Assembly (NCBI RefSeq): GCF_001482195.1
Contig: NZ_KQ759763.1
Span: forward strand, 197,623-261,622
Source of the DNA: Luteimonas abyssi
GTDB lineage: Bacteria; Pseudomonadota; Gammaproteobacteria; Xanthomonadales; Xanthomonadaceae
DNA: 64,000 nt
Reading direction: 5' to 3'
Part shown: positions 32,069-41,004 of the stretch, one piece after another
How the letters are laid out: every line of letters starts with the position of its first letter
How positions within the stretch are numbered: the stretch's first letter is position 1
The notes under the pieces: generated by a model
Databases searched by the model: none
What the model was told of the DNA's origin: nothing
Seen by the model: the letters and a program-made list of their open reading frames with translations, nothing else
Program-made: the position numbers and the translations under genes

Positions 32069-35038
32069 TCAGAAGCGGTAGGTCGCGCCCAGATAGACGA
32101 AGCGGCCGATCGAGTCGTAGTTCGCCGAACCGACGCCGGAGCCGAAGTAGTTCAGCGGCGGATCCTTGTCGAACAGGTTGTTGGCGCCGATGTACACGTT
32201 GATGCCCGAGTCGGGATACGTGTAGCCGATCTGGGCGTTGTGCGTGACATGTGCGCCGTTGCGGATCGGGCTGGACTGGCCCGGGTTCGTGGCGTAACTG
32301 TCCGGGTCCACACGCAAGGTGTCGTGGACGTAGTTCATCCGCCAGTTGGCGTTCCAATCACCGCGCGCGTAGGACGTCTCGAGGTTGGCCCGGTAGCGGG
32401 GGTTGGATGTGGACTTCAGGAAACTCTCGGAATCGTCGGGGAAATCCTGGAACTCCCATTCGCGTGACTGCAGCAGACGGGTACCGACCGCGCGCACGAT
32501 GGTGGTGCCGCCGAGCAGGTTGAAGCGGTAGTCGACTTCGAAGTCGACGCCGACGCGACGCGACTTGGCGAGGTTTTCGTCGAGCGCGACCCATGAGGTG
32601 ATGCTGTGCCCCGGGAACGCCCGGCCATCGATGGTGATGCCGCCGGCCGGCGCGCGCACGAACGTGTCGCAGAACGGATTGTCGATGCCGCCGGGTGAGT
32701 CCACGCAGCGCGTGGCGTTGGTTTCCGCGTCGACGGAGCCGATGGCGTCGTGCAGGGTGATCCGCCAGTAGTCCACCGACACGCCGAGTCCTTCGATGAA
32801 CGCCGGCTGCCAGACGAGGCCGAAGGACACGGAGTCTGCGGTTTCCGCCATGAGGTCCGGGTTGCCGCCGCTCAGCCCGGGCCGGTTGGCGGTCACCGTA
32901 TCGATCCAGCCGGCGGGAACGCCGAGCGCGGCGCAGTTGGCGCGGCGCAAGGCCGGATTGCGCGCATTTTCGGGCCTGTTGCCATTGGTCGGCAGCTCGT
33001 TGCACGGATCGTCGATGAAGGCGAAATTCTCCGACTGCGGGCCGAAGAGTTCACTGATGCTGGGTGCGCGGATCGATTGCGCAGCGGTGCCGCGGACACG
33101 CAGTGACGGAATGACCTGCCAGTCGAGGCCGACGTTCCAGGTCTTCGTCGATCCGATGGTGCTGTAGTCGGAGTAGCGGCCTGCCAGGTCGAGCGCCAGA
33201 CGCTCGACGCCGGGCAGCCCCGCCAGCAGTGGAATCGAGGTTTCCACGAAGGCCTCGCGCACGTCGTACTGTCCACCCGAGTCCGGGATCGCGTTGAGGA
33301 AGGTCAGCCCGAGTGCGCTCAGCGGATCGGCGATCTCGTTGCTCTCTTCCTTGCGGTACTCCAGGCCGCCGGCGAAGCCAACGTCACCGGCCGGCAGCGA
33401 GAACAATGCGCTGTTGCCCACCGAGGCACTGTAGACGGTCTGCTTGATCTTCGACGTATTGAGCGTGTCGATGTTGTACCAGGCGGCTGCTTCGGGGTTG
33501 ATGGCGCCGTTTCCGAGGATCGAGAACGGCACGCAACCGGAGCGCGCGTAGCTGTTGTAGGACTCGCCCGTGTTCGGATTGATGGCCGCCGGGTCGACAT
33601 CCACACGGCAGCGCACGCGGCCATCGACATCGATCACGGAGTCGAGCCCTGCATAGAACCGGTCGTTGATGCGGTTGTTGAGGTTCAGGCGGTCGATCGA
33701 TGTCTCGCCGTAGTTGAATGATGTCTCGTAGGTCCAGTTGTCGCCGAGAAACCCCTCCAGGCCGACCACGAACCGGCTGGTCTTGCGGTCGACGAGTTCG
33801 CCGCGAAGGCCGCCGTCGGCGTGAATCCGGTTGATCGTGAGCGCCGAGAGGTCGTTGGCGTCCATCAGTGCACCCAGTGCAGGTGAGATGTACGCGCTGT
33901 CCCGGCGCAGCAGGACCGGAATGTCGAACGAAGGCGTGGTGAAGAAGTTGGATTCGGTCTTGGTGTACTTGCCTTCGAAGAACAGGCGATGGTTGTCGGA
34001 CAGGTCGAAGTTGACGATCGTGTTGACGCTGGTGCGATCGAAGGCGGGTTCGAGGTCCTCCACCGCGTTCAGATCGGTGAAGTCGCAATCGACGCAGGAA
34101 CTGTTGGAGACCACGACGCCGTCGTAGCGGTTGCGTCGGAAGCTTCCATCCGGCTCGAGGATGTAGCGATTGCCCCAGCTCGATGGATTCCTGAAATCGA
34201 ACGTGTCGACGTCGAACGTGCCTCCGTACGAGAAGGAATGGTTGCCGCCTGGGCCGCTGACGACGTTCTGCGGATTGCTCTGACTGGGAGGCTGGGAACG
34301 ATCGAAGTTGGGGTTGGGCACCGAGACGAGGTGCCGGCGACCAATCCGGCGATCGCCGCGTCCGAAGCGGCTCTGCTCGCTGCGCTCGAACGCGATCGCT
34401 GCGTTGCCTCGGCCATCGGCGAAGTCGTTGCCGCCTGAGATGCTGACGAACTTGCGGTCATGACTGCCCTCGGAAGCGGCACCGCGCTGGGCGCGCAGCT
34501 CGATGCCATCGAAGGATTTCTTCATGATGAAATTGACCACGCCGGCCACGGCGTCGGCGCCGTAGACGGCCGATGCGCCACCGGTGATCACTTCGACACG
34601 CTCGATCCATTCGACGGGAATCGTGTTCACATCGACCGCCGTTGAGCCGGCGCTCGCGCCGACGTGGCGGCGGCCGTTCACCAGAACCAGTGTTCGCGCA
34701 GTTCCCATGCCGCGTAGGTCGAGTAGGCCGAGCCCCGCAGTGCCGATGAAGCGTGTGGAGTTGCCGGTCGTAAAGGTCGGCGTGAGTTGCGACAGTTTGG
34801 TCATCACTTCGCCGATGTTGACCGCGCCCGTCGCGCGAATTTCCTCGGCTGACACGGCCGTGACCGGCGATGGCGCGACGAAGCCCTCGCGTGCGATCCG
34901 GGTGCCGGTCACGCTGACGCGATCGATCTCGACGGCATCGGGCTGCGTGGCGTCTTGGGCCAGGAGCGTGCCGGTCGCGGCCAGGAGTGCGATGGCCAGG
35001 GGCGTACGGGCCAGGCCGAAGGTGGCTCTGTTGCGCAT
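32069..35038 (-). CDS. TonB-dependent outer-membrane receptor
   Basis: This 989-residue receptor has a signal peptide (LAIALLAATGTLLAQDATQP). A TonB-box-like start VEIDRVSVTGTRI leads into a plug domain (PVTAVSAEEIRATGAVNIGE ... GGASAVYGADAVAGVVNFIM). A long beta-barrel ends with FVYLGATYRF, with the expected C-terminal Phe. It imports an unidentified large substrate with TonB/ExbBD energy. The ATG at 35038 has GGAG six bases upstream. Its position in a block of protease, LPMO and glucanase genes hints at uptake of polymer degradation products, but there is no inner-membrane partner here. Confidence 0.93.
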   Translation of the reverse strand: MRNRATFGLARTPLAIALLAATGTLLAQDATQPDAVEIDRVSVTGTRIAREGFVAPSPVTAVSAEEIRATGAVNIGEVMTKLSQLTPTFTTGNSTRFIGTAGLGLLDLRGMGTARTLVLVNGRRHVGASAGSTAVDVNTIPVEWIERVEVITGGASAVYGADAVAGVVNFIMKKSFDGIELRAQRGAASEGSHDRKFVSISGGNDFADGRGNAAIAFERSEQSRFGRGDRRIGRRHLVSVPNPNFDRSQPPSQSNPQNVVSGPGGNHSFSYGGTFDVDTFDFRNPSSWGNRYILEPDGSFRRNRYDGVVVSNSSCVDCDFTDLNAVEDLEPAFDRTSVNTIVNFDLSDNHRLFFEGKYTKTESNFFTTPSFDIPVLLRRDSAYISPALGALMDANDLSALTINRIHADGGLRGELVDRKTSRFVVGLEGFLGDNWTYETSFNYGETSIDRLNLNNRINDRFYAGLDSVIDVDGRVRCRVDVDPAAINPNTGESYNSYARSGCVPFSILGNGAINPEAAAWYNIDTLNTSKIKQTVYSASVGNSALFSLPAGDVGFAGGLEYRKEESNEIADPLSALGLTFLNAIPDSGGQYDVREAFVETSIPLLAGLPGVERLALDLAGRYSDYSTIGSTKTWNVGLDWQVIPSLRVRGTAAQSIRAPSISELFGPQSENFAFIDDPCNELPTNGNRPENARNPALRRANCAALGVPAGWIDTVTANRPGLSGGNPDLMAETADSVSFGLVWQPAFIEGLGVSVDYWRITLHDAIGSVDAETNATRCVDSPGGIDNPFCDTFVRAPAGGITIDGRAFPGHSITSWVALDENLAKSRRVGVDFEVDYRFNLLGGTTIVRAVGTRLLQSREWEFQDFPDDSESFLKSTSNPRYRANLETSYARGDWNANWRMNYVHDTLRVDPDSYATNPGQSSPIRNGAHVTHNAQIGYTYPDSGINVYIGANNLFDKDPPLNYFGSGVGSANYDSIGRFVYLGATYRF

Positions 35039-35197
35039 GTGAATCTCCGAAGATGGCGAAATGACGGGAGAATCGAGTCGTCCGCATCGCCGCACATGCT
35101 GCGCCTGCATCCCCTGGCTCCCGGCGGATACAACGTTCGAGGCGGGGAGCACCCTACCGTCGGTCCGGCAGCAGGGCGTTCGCGCTGCTCGACAGGC

Positions 35198-35225
35198 AAA
35201 AAGAGAGCCCGCCGGAGCGGGCTCT
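35198..35225 (-). terminator. Intrinsic terminator of the LPMO gene
   Basis: The minus strand reads AGAGCCCGC - TCCG - GCGGGCTCT (plus 35204-35225), a 9-bp perfect stem, followed by CTTTTTG. It is about 70 bp after the LPMO stop and upstream of the TonB-receptor gene, and therefore separates the two units. Confidence 0.85.
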
Positions 35226-35295
35226 GATGGGTCCCGCCGGGTCGAAGGCGCTCCGGCGGGAGGTGGAATGTGGAACGTCCACTCCGGGACCGCAA

Positions 35296-36300
35296 TCAGT
35301 GCACGTGCTCGTCCGCATACGGCGTATCGGATTCAGGAAGCTCCACGTCGACCGCGAACGAACGCCGTCCGGTGACCCAGACCTGCTGGCCGATGCCCGC
35401 GCGCTTGACCTGGACCTCGTCGGTGTCCGCGATCCGCTCACCGACCCGCGCGAAGCGGGCGCGCGCATTGACCTCCTCGCCCACGCGTCGCGGCCAGTCG
35501 ATCACCGAAGTCTCGCCCTCGGCCAGCACCGTGCGGATCGACTCGGCATCGCTGCCGTCGGCATTGAACACGCGCAGCGTGACCGCGGTGCCGACCGGAT
35601 AGTCGTTGACCACGTTCAGGCGGCCGGCCTCGGCCCAAGTCGATCCCGCGGCGAGCACCGAGGGCCTGAACTGGACATCCATGCAGGAATAGAACGCCTC
35701 GGTGGAATCGGAGCGCTGCCAGGTGTTGTAGATCACGTGGCGCCCGCTGCGCGCGGGCAGCGTGCAGCTGATGTGGTAGTTGTTGCCGGCCGAGAGCGGA
35801 GTCGAGCCGGCGCGGCAGAATTCCTGCATGTCGTTCCAGCGCAACGGGGTGCTGGGGTTCCAGCCCTCGGGCGTGACGTAGAACACCCAGTCGCGCGTCG
35901 CGTGCGGCGCGGTGGCGTGGAAGGTGAAGGTGTAGTGGCTGCCGGCGGGCACGTCGCTGGTCTGCCAGTCGCTGCGGATCACGTCGAGACCGCGGAAGGT
36001 GGGGTTTCCGCCGCTGCACAGTTCCCCGTCGGGGACCACGGCGCGGTGGTTACCGTTGGCGTTGGCCTGGTTGATGCCGTTCCAGTCGTAGAACAGCTGC
36101 GAGCCCGCGACGGCCCAGGCGGCGCGGCAGGCGGGATCGGCCGGGTTCTCCCGGTTGCCGAGGTAGCACTTGTAGATGCGGCTTTCCGGGACGGTGAAGC
36201 TTCCATGTGCGCTGGCCTGCGGGGACGGCAGGGCGAGGGCGAGGGCGGTGGTGGCGTAGAGCGCGGCGGCATGCAAAGACAGAGCGGATGAGCGGTTCAT
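35296..36300 (-). CDS. Lytic polysaccharide monooxygenase AA10 with GbpA-like second domain
   Basis: The 334-residue secreted enzyme is cleaved after ASA so that H32 becomes the N-terminal histidine (HGSFTVPESRIYKC) of the copper histidine brace. The second brace residue is H133 (HATAPHATRDWVFYVT) and the axial phenylalanine is in EAFYSCMDVQF. Residues about 32-212 are the AA10 domain. A tail of about 120 residues (RLNVVNDYPVGTAVTLRVFN ... VWVTGRRSFAVDVELPE) resembles GbpA domain 2. It oxidatively cleaves crystalline chitin or cellulose; the arthropod/fungal-wall context favours chitin. AGGGAG precedes the start. Confidence 0.92.
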   Translation of the reverse strand: MNRSSALSLHAAALYATTALALALPSPQASAHGSFTVPESRIYKCYLGNRENPADPACRAAWAVAGSQLFYDWNGINQANANGNHRAVVPDGELCSGGNPTFRGLDVIRSDWQTSDVPAGSHYTFTFHATAPHATRDWVFYVTPEGWNPSTPLRWNDMQEFCRAGSTPLSAGNNYHISCTLPARSGRHVIYNTWQRSDSTEAFYSCMDVQFRPSVLAAGSTWAEAGRLNVVNDYPVGTAVTLRVFNADGSDAESIRTVLAEGETSVIDWPRRVGEEVNARARFARVGERIADTDEVQVKRAGIGQQVWVTGRRSFAVDVELPESDTPYADEHVH

Positions 36301-36618
36301 GGCAACTCCCTGCGGATGAGTGGACGTCCGATGGAACGCGAGACCAGTGCGTCGGCTGTCGAGGCCGGACGCGCCATGCGTCCGGATGCGAACGGCGCTT
36401 CGCCACGCCGTTCGGATCGATCCTAGGTCGCGTGTCCGGCCGAATCTGTGCGGCGTATCCCGCTGTTTCCGCCCATGCCAGAAAATGCGACCGCGCGCTC
36501 GTCCAATCCGGTATCAGGCCTCGGAAACGGATCCGCACGCGCGATTTCCGTTGACGTCGCCGCGCCGCCTTCGGTAATCCTGCGGATGCGCACGCAGCGC
36601 GACACCGGGAGCGCAGGG
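36301..36618. other. Divergent regulatory region between LPMO and GH16 genes
   Basis: This 318-bp spacer holds two possible control elements. A perfect inverted repeat CCGGACGC-GCCAT-GCGTCCGG lies at 36365-36385, 65-85 bp before the LPMO start. A sigma70-like promoter for GH16 has TTGACG (36551-36556), 17 bp, then GTAATC (36574-36579), about 40 bp before the GH16 ATG. No gene is supported within it. Confidence 0.45.
36365..36385. promoter_or_regulatory. Inverted repeat upstream of the LPMO gene
   Basis: CCGGACGC and GCGTCCGG are 8-bp perfect arms with a 5-bp spacer. The position, directly upstream of a carbohydrate-active enzyme gene and within a divergent promoter region, is that of an operator. 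No regulator gene is adjacent. Confidence 0.4.
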
Positions 36619-37476
36619 ATGTCTGTACGGTCGATGGTCTGGATGACATGGCTGCTCGTGATCGCGAGCGTGCATGCAGGTGCGGCGAGCGCGCAGACGC
36701 GCATCTTCCGCGATGATTTCAACGGCGCGGCCGGCTCGACGCCGTCGCAGTGGTGGGTGGAAGACCATTACCAGGGCCGCGGGAAGTTCGGTCAGGCGGG
36801 CTGGGTCAACGGCTCGGGCGCGATGGACGTGTCGGTCGGGCGTTACAACGCCAGCGCTCCCGGCGTCCTGGCGCAGACCTCGATGCGCACGCAGCGGCTG
36901 TTTCAGCCGTCGCCCGGCCGCGTGCTGGACTTCAGGATCCGCGCGCGGATCTGGGGCCAGGACCAGCGCGGCATCGTCACCGCGTTCTTCCTCTACAGCC
37001 AGGGGCAGCGCAACGGCGCGTTCCGGTCCGACGAGGCGGACATCGAGTGGTTGACCAACGCCGCGGCCAACCGCACCGACGACAGCATGCTGATCTCCAC
37101 GTGGCACAACTGGAATCGCGACGACCCTCACTACGACATCGACCAGCATCCGCAGTTCGGCACGCAGATCTCGCGCCTGGAACCGCTCGGCTTCGATATC
37201 GGCGGCTGGCAGACCTACACGATCCGTTGGGGGCAGGGCGTGTTGGAGTTCTTCGTCGATCAGCCGAACGGTCAGTGGCGTTACATCGGCGGCTATTACG
37301 GCGGCCAGGTGCCCACCCAGCCGATGCATCTGTTCGTCAACGCGTGGGCGCCCGACAGCAGTTGGTCGCAGGCGTTCGATGCGAGCCTGCAGCCCACCAG
37401 CAATCCCGCGCAGCAGGCCTGGCACGGCATGAGCGTCGACTGGATCGAAGTGCTGGACCGGCCGTCGCCGAACTGA
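36619..37476 (+). CDS. Secreted glycoside hydrolase family 16 (beta-1,3-glucanase type)
   Basis: The 285-residue protein has a signal peptide (MTWLLVIASVHAGAASAQT). Its GH16 fold carries the active-site motif E-x-D-x-E as SDEADIEWL (E139, D141, E143; nucleophile and acid/base glutamates). It has no extra carbohydrate-binding module. GH16 enzymes cleave beta-1,3 or mixed glucans by retention; with the neighbouring GH64 and AA10 it fits attack on fungal cell walls. The ATG at 36619 is preceded by a weak CAGGG. It is divergent from the LPMO gene and may share control with it. Confidence 0.88.
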   Translation: MSVRSMVWMTWLLVIASVHAGAASAQTRIFRDDFNGAAGSTPSQWWVEDHYQGRGKFGQAGWVNGSGAMDVSVGRYNASAPGVLAQTSMRTQRLFQPSPGRVLDFRIRARIWGQDQRGIVTAFFLYSQGQRNGAFRSDEADIEWLTNAAANRTDDSMLISTWHNWNRDDPHYDIDQHPQFGTQISRLEPLGFDIGGWQTYTIRWGQGVLEFFVDQPNGQWRYIGGYYGGQVPTQPMHLFVNAWAPDSSWSQAFDASLQPTSNPAQQAWHGMSVDWIEVLDRPSPN

Positions 37477-37657
37477 GGCGAGCCGGCCGCACCGTCCATG
37501 CGGCGAGGTGCGCCGGTGAATGGTCTGCGCGGCGCACGCGGACACGCGGGAAGCGGCGGGGTTCGGCGGCGGGGCGGATCCGGCGGCGCGTGTCGTGTCG
37601 TGCGATGGGATGCGGCATCATGCGCTCCCTGTGCTTTCACCCCGGGGTGATCGACCG

Positions 37658-38038
37658 ATGCAGCACGATGATCCGACGCAGCCGTTCGTGCAGCGTGTGT
37701 TCGAACTCGACGGGCGCGCGCTGGCCGTGCGCTTCTTCGCGCCGCGGCGAGAGCCCACCGGCGAGTACTGCTGCGCCTGGACGATCGCCTGGCCGGACGG
37801 CGCGGCCGAGGACCGCACGTTCGGCGAGGATGCCGTCCAGGCCCTGATGCTTGCCATGCAGGCCGCGCACATGGACCTGACCGGCAGTGCGGTCTACCAG
37901 GCGGGGCGGCTCACGCTCTGGGGGCAGCACGACCTCGATCTCCCGCCAGGCTGGGGTGCGGGGCCGCTGTACGCCGCGCTCGCATCGCCTGCCGATCCCT
38001 CGGAGGATTCCCCACCGTCTCCCCCGGCGGACCGCTGA
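37658..38038 (+). CDS. Small hypothetical protein (DUF6968-like)
   Basis: This 126-residue protein (FVQRVFELDGRALAVRFFAP, CCAWTIAWPDGAAEDRTFGE, DAVQALMLAMQAAHMDLTGS, GRLTLWGQHDLDLPPGWG) has the compact pattern of the DUF6968 family, which I recall as widespread and uncharacterised. It has no signal peptide or membrane segment. The ATG at 37658 (MQHDDPTQ) is preferred over upstream starts that fall in read-through sequence. It stands alone. Confidence 0.6.
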   Translation: MQHDDPTQPFVQRVFELDGRALAVRFFAPRREPTGEYCCAWTIAWPDGAAEDRTFGEDAVQALMLAMQAAHMDLTGSAVYQAGRLTLWGQHDLDLPPGWGAGPLYAALASPADPSEDSPPSPPADR

Positions 38039-38146
38039 CCGCCGGACGCGCGGTCAGCATCGCGGTTCACCTGGGCGCCATACCACCTGTTGGCGCCTGA
38101 TCGTTCCCGACCCCGATCCCGATTCCGTCGCGCATCCGCAGCGGCA

Positions 38147-38998
38147 CTACCGAACGCCCGGGGTCGGCGGTGTCTCCCACGATGACGCGTCCATCGTGTC
38201 CACTTCTGCGAGCAGGTCGCACACGCGCTCGATCACGACGTCGGGCTGGTCCCGGTGCGGCAGGTGCCCGCAGTCCCTGAGGAGCTCGAACCGGCCGCGT
38301 CCGCCGACACCGCCGGCGATGCGCTCGGCATGCGCCGGCGAGCCGTACTCGTCGCGGTCGCCATGCAGGGCCAGGGTGGGCGCGCGGACACGAGGCAGAT
38401 CGGCGTCGAGCGTCCAGCCCGCCAGCGCCGGCGACAGCCAGGCGTCGTACCAGGCATCGAGCACCCAGTCGACCTTGCCGCCGTGGTACTTCGTCAGGCG
38501 TTCGCGGTGTCGCGGCTGCGCGAACTTCGCCTGCGCCGCGGCGACACCGGCACGCGTGCGGTCCTCGACGAACGCCTGGGCCGAGAGGGTGACCAGCCCG
38601 CGGCAGGCATCCGGCGCGCGCGCCGCGCACGCCGCGGCCATGCTGCCGCCGGTGCTGTGCCCCAGGGCGACGAACGTATCGAGGCCGAACGCCTCGCGTA
38701 CGGCGCGGAAGCCGGCGTCCGCCTCGTCCTCGATGAAGGTGGGGGCGAGCCGGTCCGGATGCGGGTCGGAGGCCCCGTAACCGAGCCGGTCGTAGGCGAC
38801 CACGTCGCGGCCGCTGGCCTGCGCCAGACGCTGCGGGAAATCCCGCCACAGGGCGACACAGCCCAGCGATTCGTGGAGCAGCACGATGGGCGCGCGTCCG
38901 TCGCCGGCCGCATCGGGGCCGACCTGCCAGCGGCGTGCGAACAGGCGACCGCCGTCGTGCTCGACGAAGTGGTCGGTGGTGGCGACGACGGCGTGCAT
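38147..38998 (-). CDS. Alpha/beta hydrolase
   Basis: This 283-residue alpha/beta hydrolase has the HG-type loop VLLHESLGCVALW, the nucleophile elbow GHSTGGS, the acid in ALHGDRDEYG and the histidine in CGHLPHRD. The fold is typical of cytoplasmic carboxylesterases, haloperoxidase-like enzymes and meta-cleavage hydrolases. The ATG at 38998 (MHAVVATT) starts directly before the hydrolase core. It is on the same strand as the AraC regulator upstream, with about 150 bp between them. Substrate unknown. Confidence 0.85.
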   Translation of the reverse strand: MHAVVATTDHFVEHDGGRLFARRWQVGPDAAGDGRAPIVLLHESLGCVALWRDFPQRLAQASGRDVVAYDRLGYGASDPHPDRLAPTFIEDEADAGFRAVREAFGLDTFVALGHSTGGSMAAACAARAPDACRGLVTLSAQAFVEDRTRAGVAAAQAKFAQPRHRERLTKYHGGKVDWVLDAWYDAWLSPALAGWTLDADLPRVRAPTLALHGDRDEYGSPAHAERIAGGVGGRGRFELLRDCGHLPHRDQPDVVIERVCDLLAEVDTMDASSWETPPTPGVR

Positions 38999-39146
38999 GG
39001 CGGTTCCGGCGATGAGAGGGGCGCAGGATAGCCGGTGCTGTCTCACGCGCGTCCTGCGCGCACGGTTGCCGCGGTGGATGTCGCGGTCGCCGCGCGTCGA
39101 CCGCGCGCATGATGCGGGCGGGCGTCGCGACCGTGTGCGTGTCGCG

Positions 39147-40055
39147 CTAGGCCGCCGCCGCGGCGCGCGCGTACCGGCCCGGCGGCAGGCCGACATGCCG
39201 GTTGAACGCCACGCTGAAGGTGCTCGCCGAACTGTAGCCCACGCGTTCGGCGACCTCGGCGATGTTGCCCTCGCGCTGGCGCAGCAGACGTTTGCCGATG
39301 GCCATGCGCCACGCCAGCAGATAGTCCATCGGGGTGGCCCCCAGGGCGCGCTGGAAGCGCTCGAAGAACGTCGAGCGCGACAGCGCGGCCTCGTCGGCCA
39401 GTTGCGCCACCGTCCAGGGATGGCCGGGCCGCGCGTGCAGGCCGCGCAGGGCCTGGGCGAGGCGCGGATCGGCCAGTGCGCGCGCCAGTCCGGGTGCGGT
39501 GTGCGTGCCGGCGGTGGTGGTGCGCAACGCTTCGATCATCAGCACTTCGAGCAGGCGCGCCAGCACGACCTCCCGCGCCGGCCGCTGCGCGCGCGACTCC
39601 TCGATCGCCAACTGCACCAGCGCGGACAGGCGCGGGTCGTTGCGCACCAGCACGACCTGGGGCAGGAGCGGCGTCAGCAGGTGAGCGTCGGAGGCGTCGA
39701 ACTCGCACGCGCCGACCAGGTAGCGGGTGTCGGGAGGCAGGTCCTGGCGGCCCATGTGGAGCCGATCCTCGACGATTCGCGGCACGGTGACGGTGGTGTC
39801 GGGCGTCCCCGCAGTGGGCAGGCTGGAGATGGTGAAGCCGGGCCACGCCGGGCAGAGAACGAAATCGCCGGCTTGCAGGTCCATCGGCGGCAGGCCGTCG
39901 ATGGCGAGCCGGCAGCTGCCCTCCAGCACCACGGCGTAGAACGGCGCGCCCGCGTCGTCGCGCCGCAGCCGCCAGGCACCGGCCGCGGTGACGCTCTTGG
40001 TGCGCGAGGCACGGGGCTGCAGCAGGCCGACCACTTCGGCCATGGGATCGATCAT
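39147..40055 (-). CDS. AraC-family regulator with cupin-type sensor domain
   Basis: The 302-residue regulator has a cupin_6-type N-terminus (FYAVVLEGSCRLAIDGLPPM, then DLQAGDFVLCPAWPGFT). The C-terminal AraC helix-turn-helix pair follows (WTVAQLADEAALSRSTFFER; NIAEVAERVGYSSASTFSVA). Relatives next to SDR genes often control them, and here it is divergent from the SDR gene at 40155 with a 99-bp spacer, so that gene is its probable target. Confidence 0.88.
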   Translation of the reverse strand: MIDPMAEVVGLLQPRASRTKSVTAAGAWRLRRDDAGAPFYAVVLEGSCRLAIDGLPPMDLQAGDFVLCPAWPGFTISSLPTAGTPDTTVTVPRIVEDRLHMGRQDLPPDTRYLVGACEFDASDAHLLTPLLPQVVLVRNDPRLSALVQLAIEESRAQRPAREVVLARLLEVLMIEALRTTTAGTHTAPGLARALADPRLAQALRGLHARPGHPWTVAQLADEAALSRSTFFERFQRALGATPMDYLLAWRMAIGKRLLRQREGNIAEVAERVGYSSASTFSVAFNRHVGLPPGRYARAAAAA

Positions 40056-40154
40056 GTCCGGACTCCTGCCAACGGATATCGGACTCAGGAGTGTATTCGG
40101 TCCGACCCTTGCCCCCTAACGTAGGCGATCCCCCTCGCACTGCAGGAGTTCCCC

Positions 40155-40925
40155 ATGCCCACCGTCCTGATCACCGGCTGCTCGTCCGGCTTCGGCCTGG
40201 AGACGGCGAAGCTGTTCCTCGACCGCGGCTGGCAGGTCGTGGCCACCATGCGTACGCCGTCTCCCGATCTGCTGCCGGCGTCCGAGCGCCTGCAGCTCCT
40301 GGCGCTCGATGTCACCGATGCCGACAGCATCCGCGAGGCCGTCGCCGCGGCAGGGCCGATCGATGTGCTGGTGAACAATGCCGGCGTCGGTCTGCTGTAT
40401 CCGCTGGAAGCCCACACGATGGACGTGGTCCGCGATGTCTTCGAGACCAACGCGCTGGGCACCATCGCGATGACGCGCGCGGTGCTGCCGCAGTTCCGTC
40501 TCCGGGGTGCCGGCACGATCGTCAACGTCACCTCGGCGGTGACCCTGGCGCCGATGCCGCTGCTGGCGGTGTACTCGGGCAGCAAGGCGGCAGTGAACGC
40601 CTTCACCGAGTCGCTGGCGCTGGAGCTGGCACCGCTGGGCATCCGCACCCGCCTGGTGGTACCGGGCGCGTCGCCGGCGACCCGGTTCGGCGAGCGCGCG
40701 CGTGCGCACATGGGCGACATGCCCGACGCCTACCGCCCGACCCTGCAGGACGTCGTGCGGGCGTTCCAGAGCCGGGGAGACGACGTCACCCGGCCGCGCG
40801 ACGTGGCCGAGGCCGTCTGGCAGGCGGCCACCGATCCCGATGCGCCGGCGCGCCTGCCCGCGGGTGCGGACGCGGTGGCGCTGGCGCTGGCTGTCCAGCC
40901 TGCGGCGAGCGGCGTCGCAACGTGA
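40155..40925 (+). CDS. SDR-family oxidoreductase
   Basis: This 256-residue SDR shows TGCSSGFG (cofactor), VNNAGVGLLYPLE, a catalytic serine in VNVTSAVT and Y-x3-K as YSGSK. It is typical of SDRs of the retinol-dehydrogenase-like, NADP-dependent kind used in xenobiotic or carbonyl reduction. The ATG at 40155 has a ribosome site AGGAG. A divergent cupin-AraC regulator likely controls it. Confidence 0.87.
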   Translation: MPTVLITGCSSGFGLETAKLFLDRGWQVVATMRTPSPDLLPASERLQLLALDVTDADSIREAVAAAGPIDVLVNNAGVGLLYPLEAHTMDVVRDVFETNALGTIAMTRAVLPQFRLRGAGTIVNVTSAVTLAPMPLLAVYSGSKAAVNAFTESLALELAPLGIRTRLVVPGASPATRFGERARAHMGDMPDAYRPTLQDVVRAFQSRGDDVTRPRDVAEAVWQAATDPDAPARLPAGADAVALALAVQPAASGVAT

Positions 40926-41004
40926 TGCGCGACGTCGGCATGTCGGGATGTCGCGTGCCACCGCAAGCGCCCGCGGCCGATGACCGACCGCGGGCGTGCG
41001 TGCA

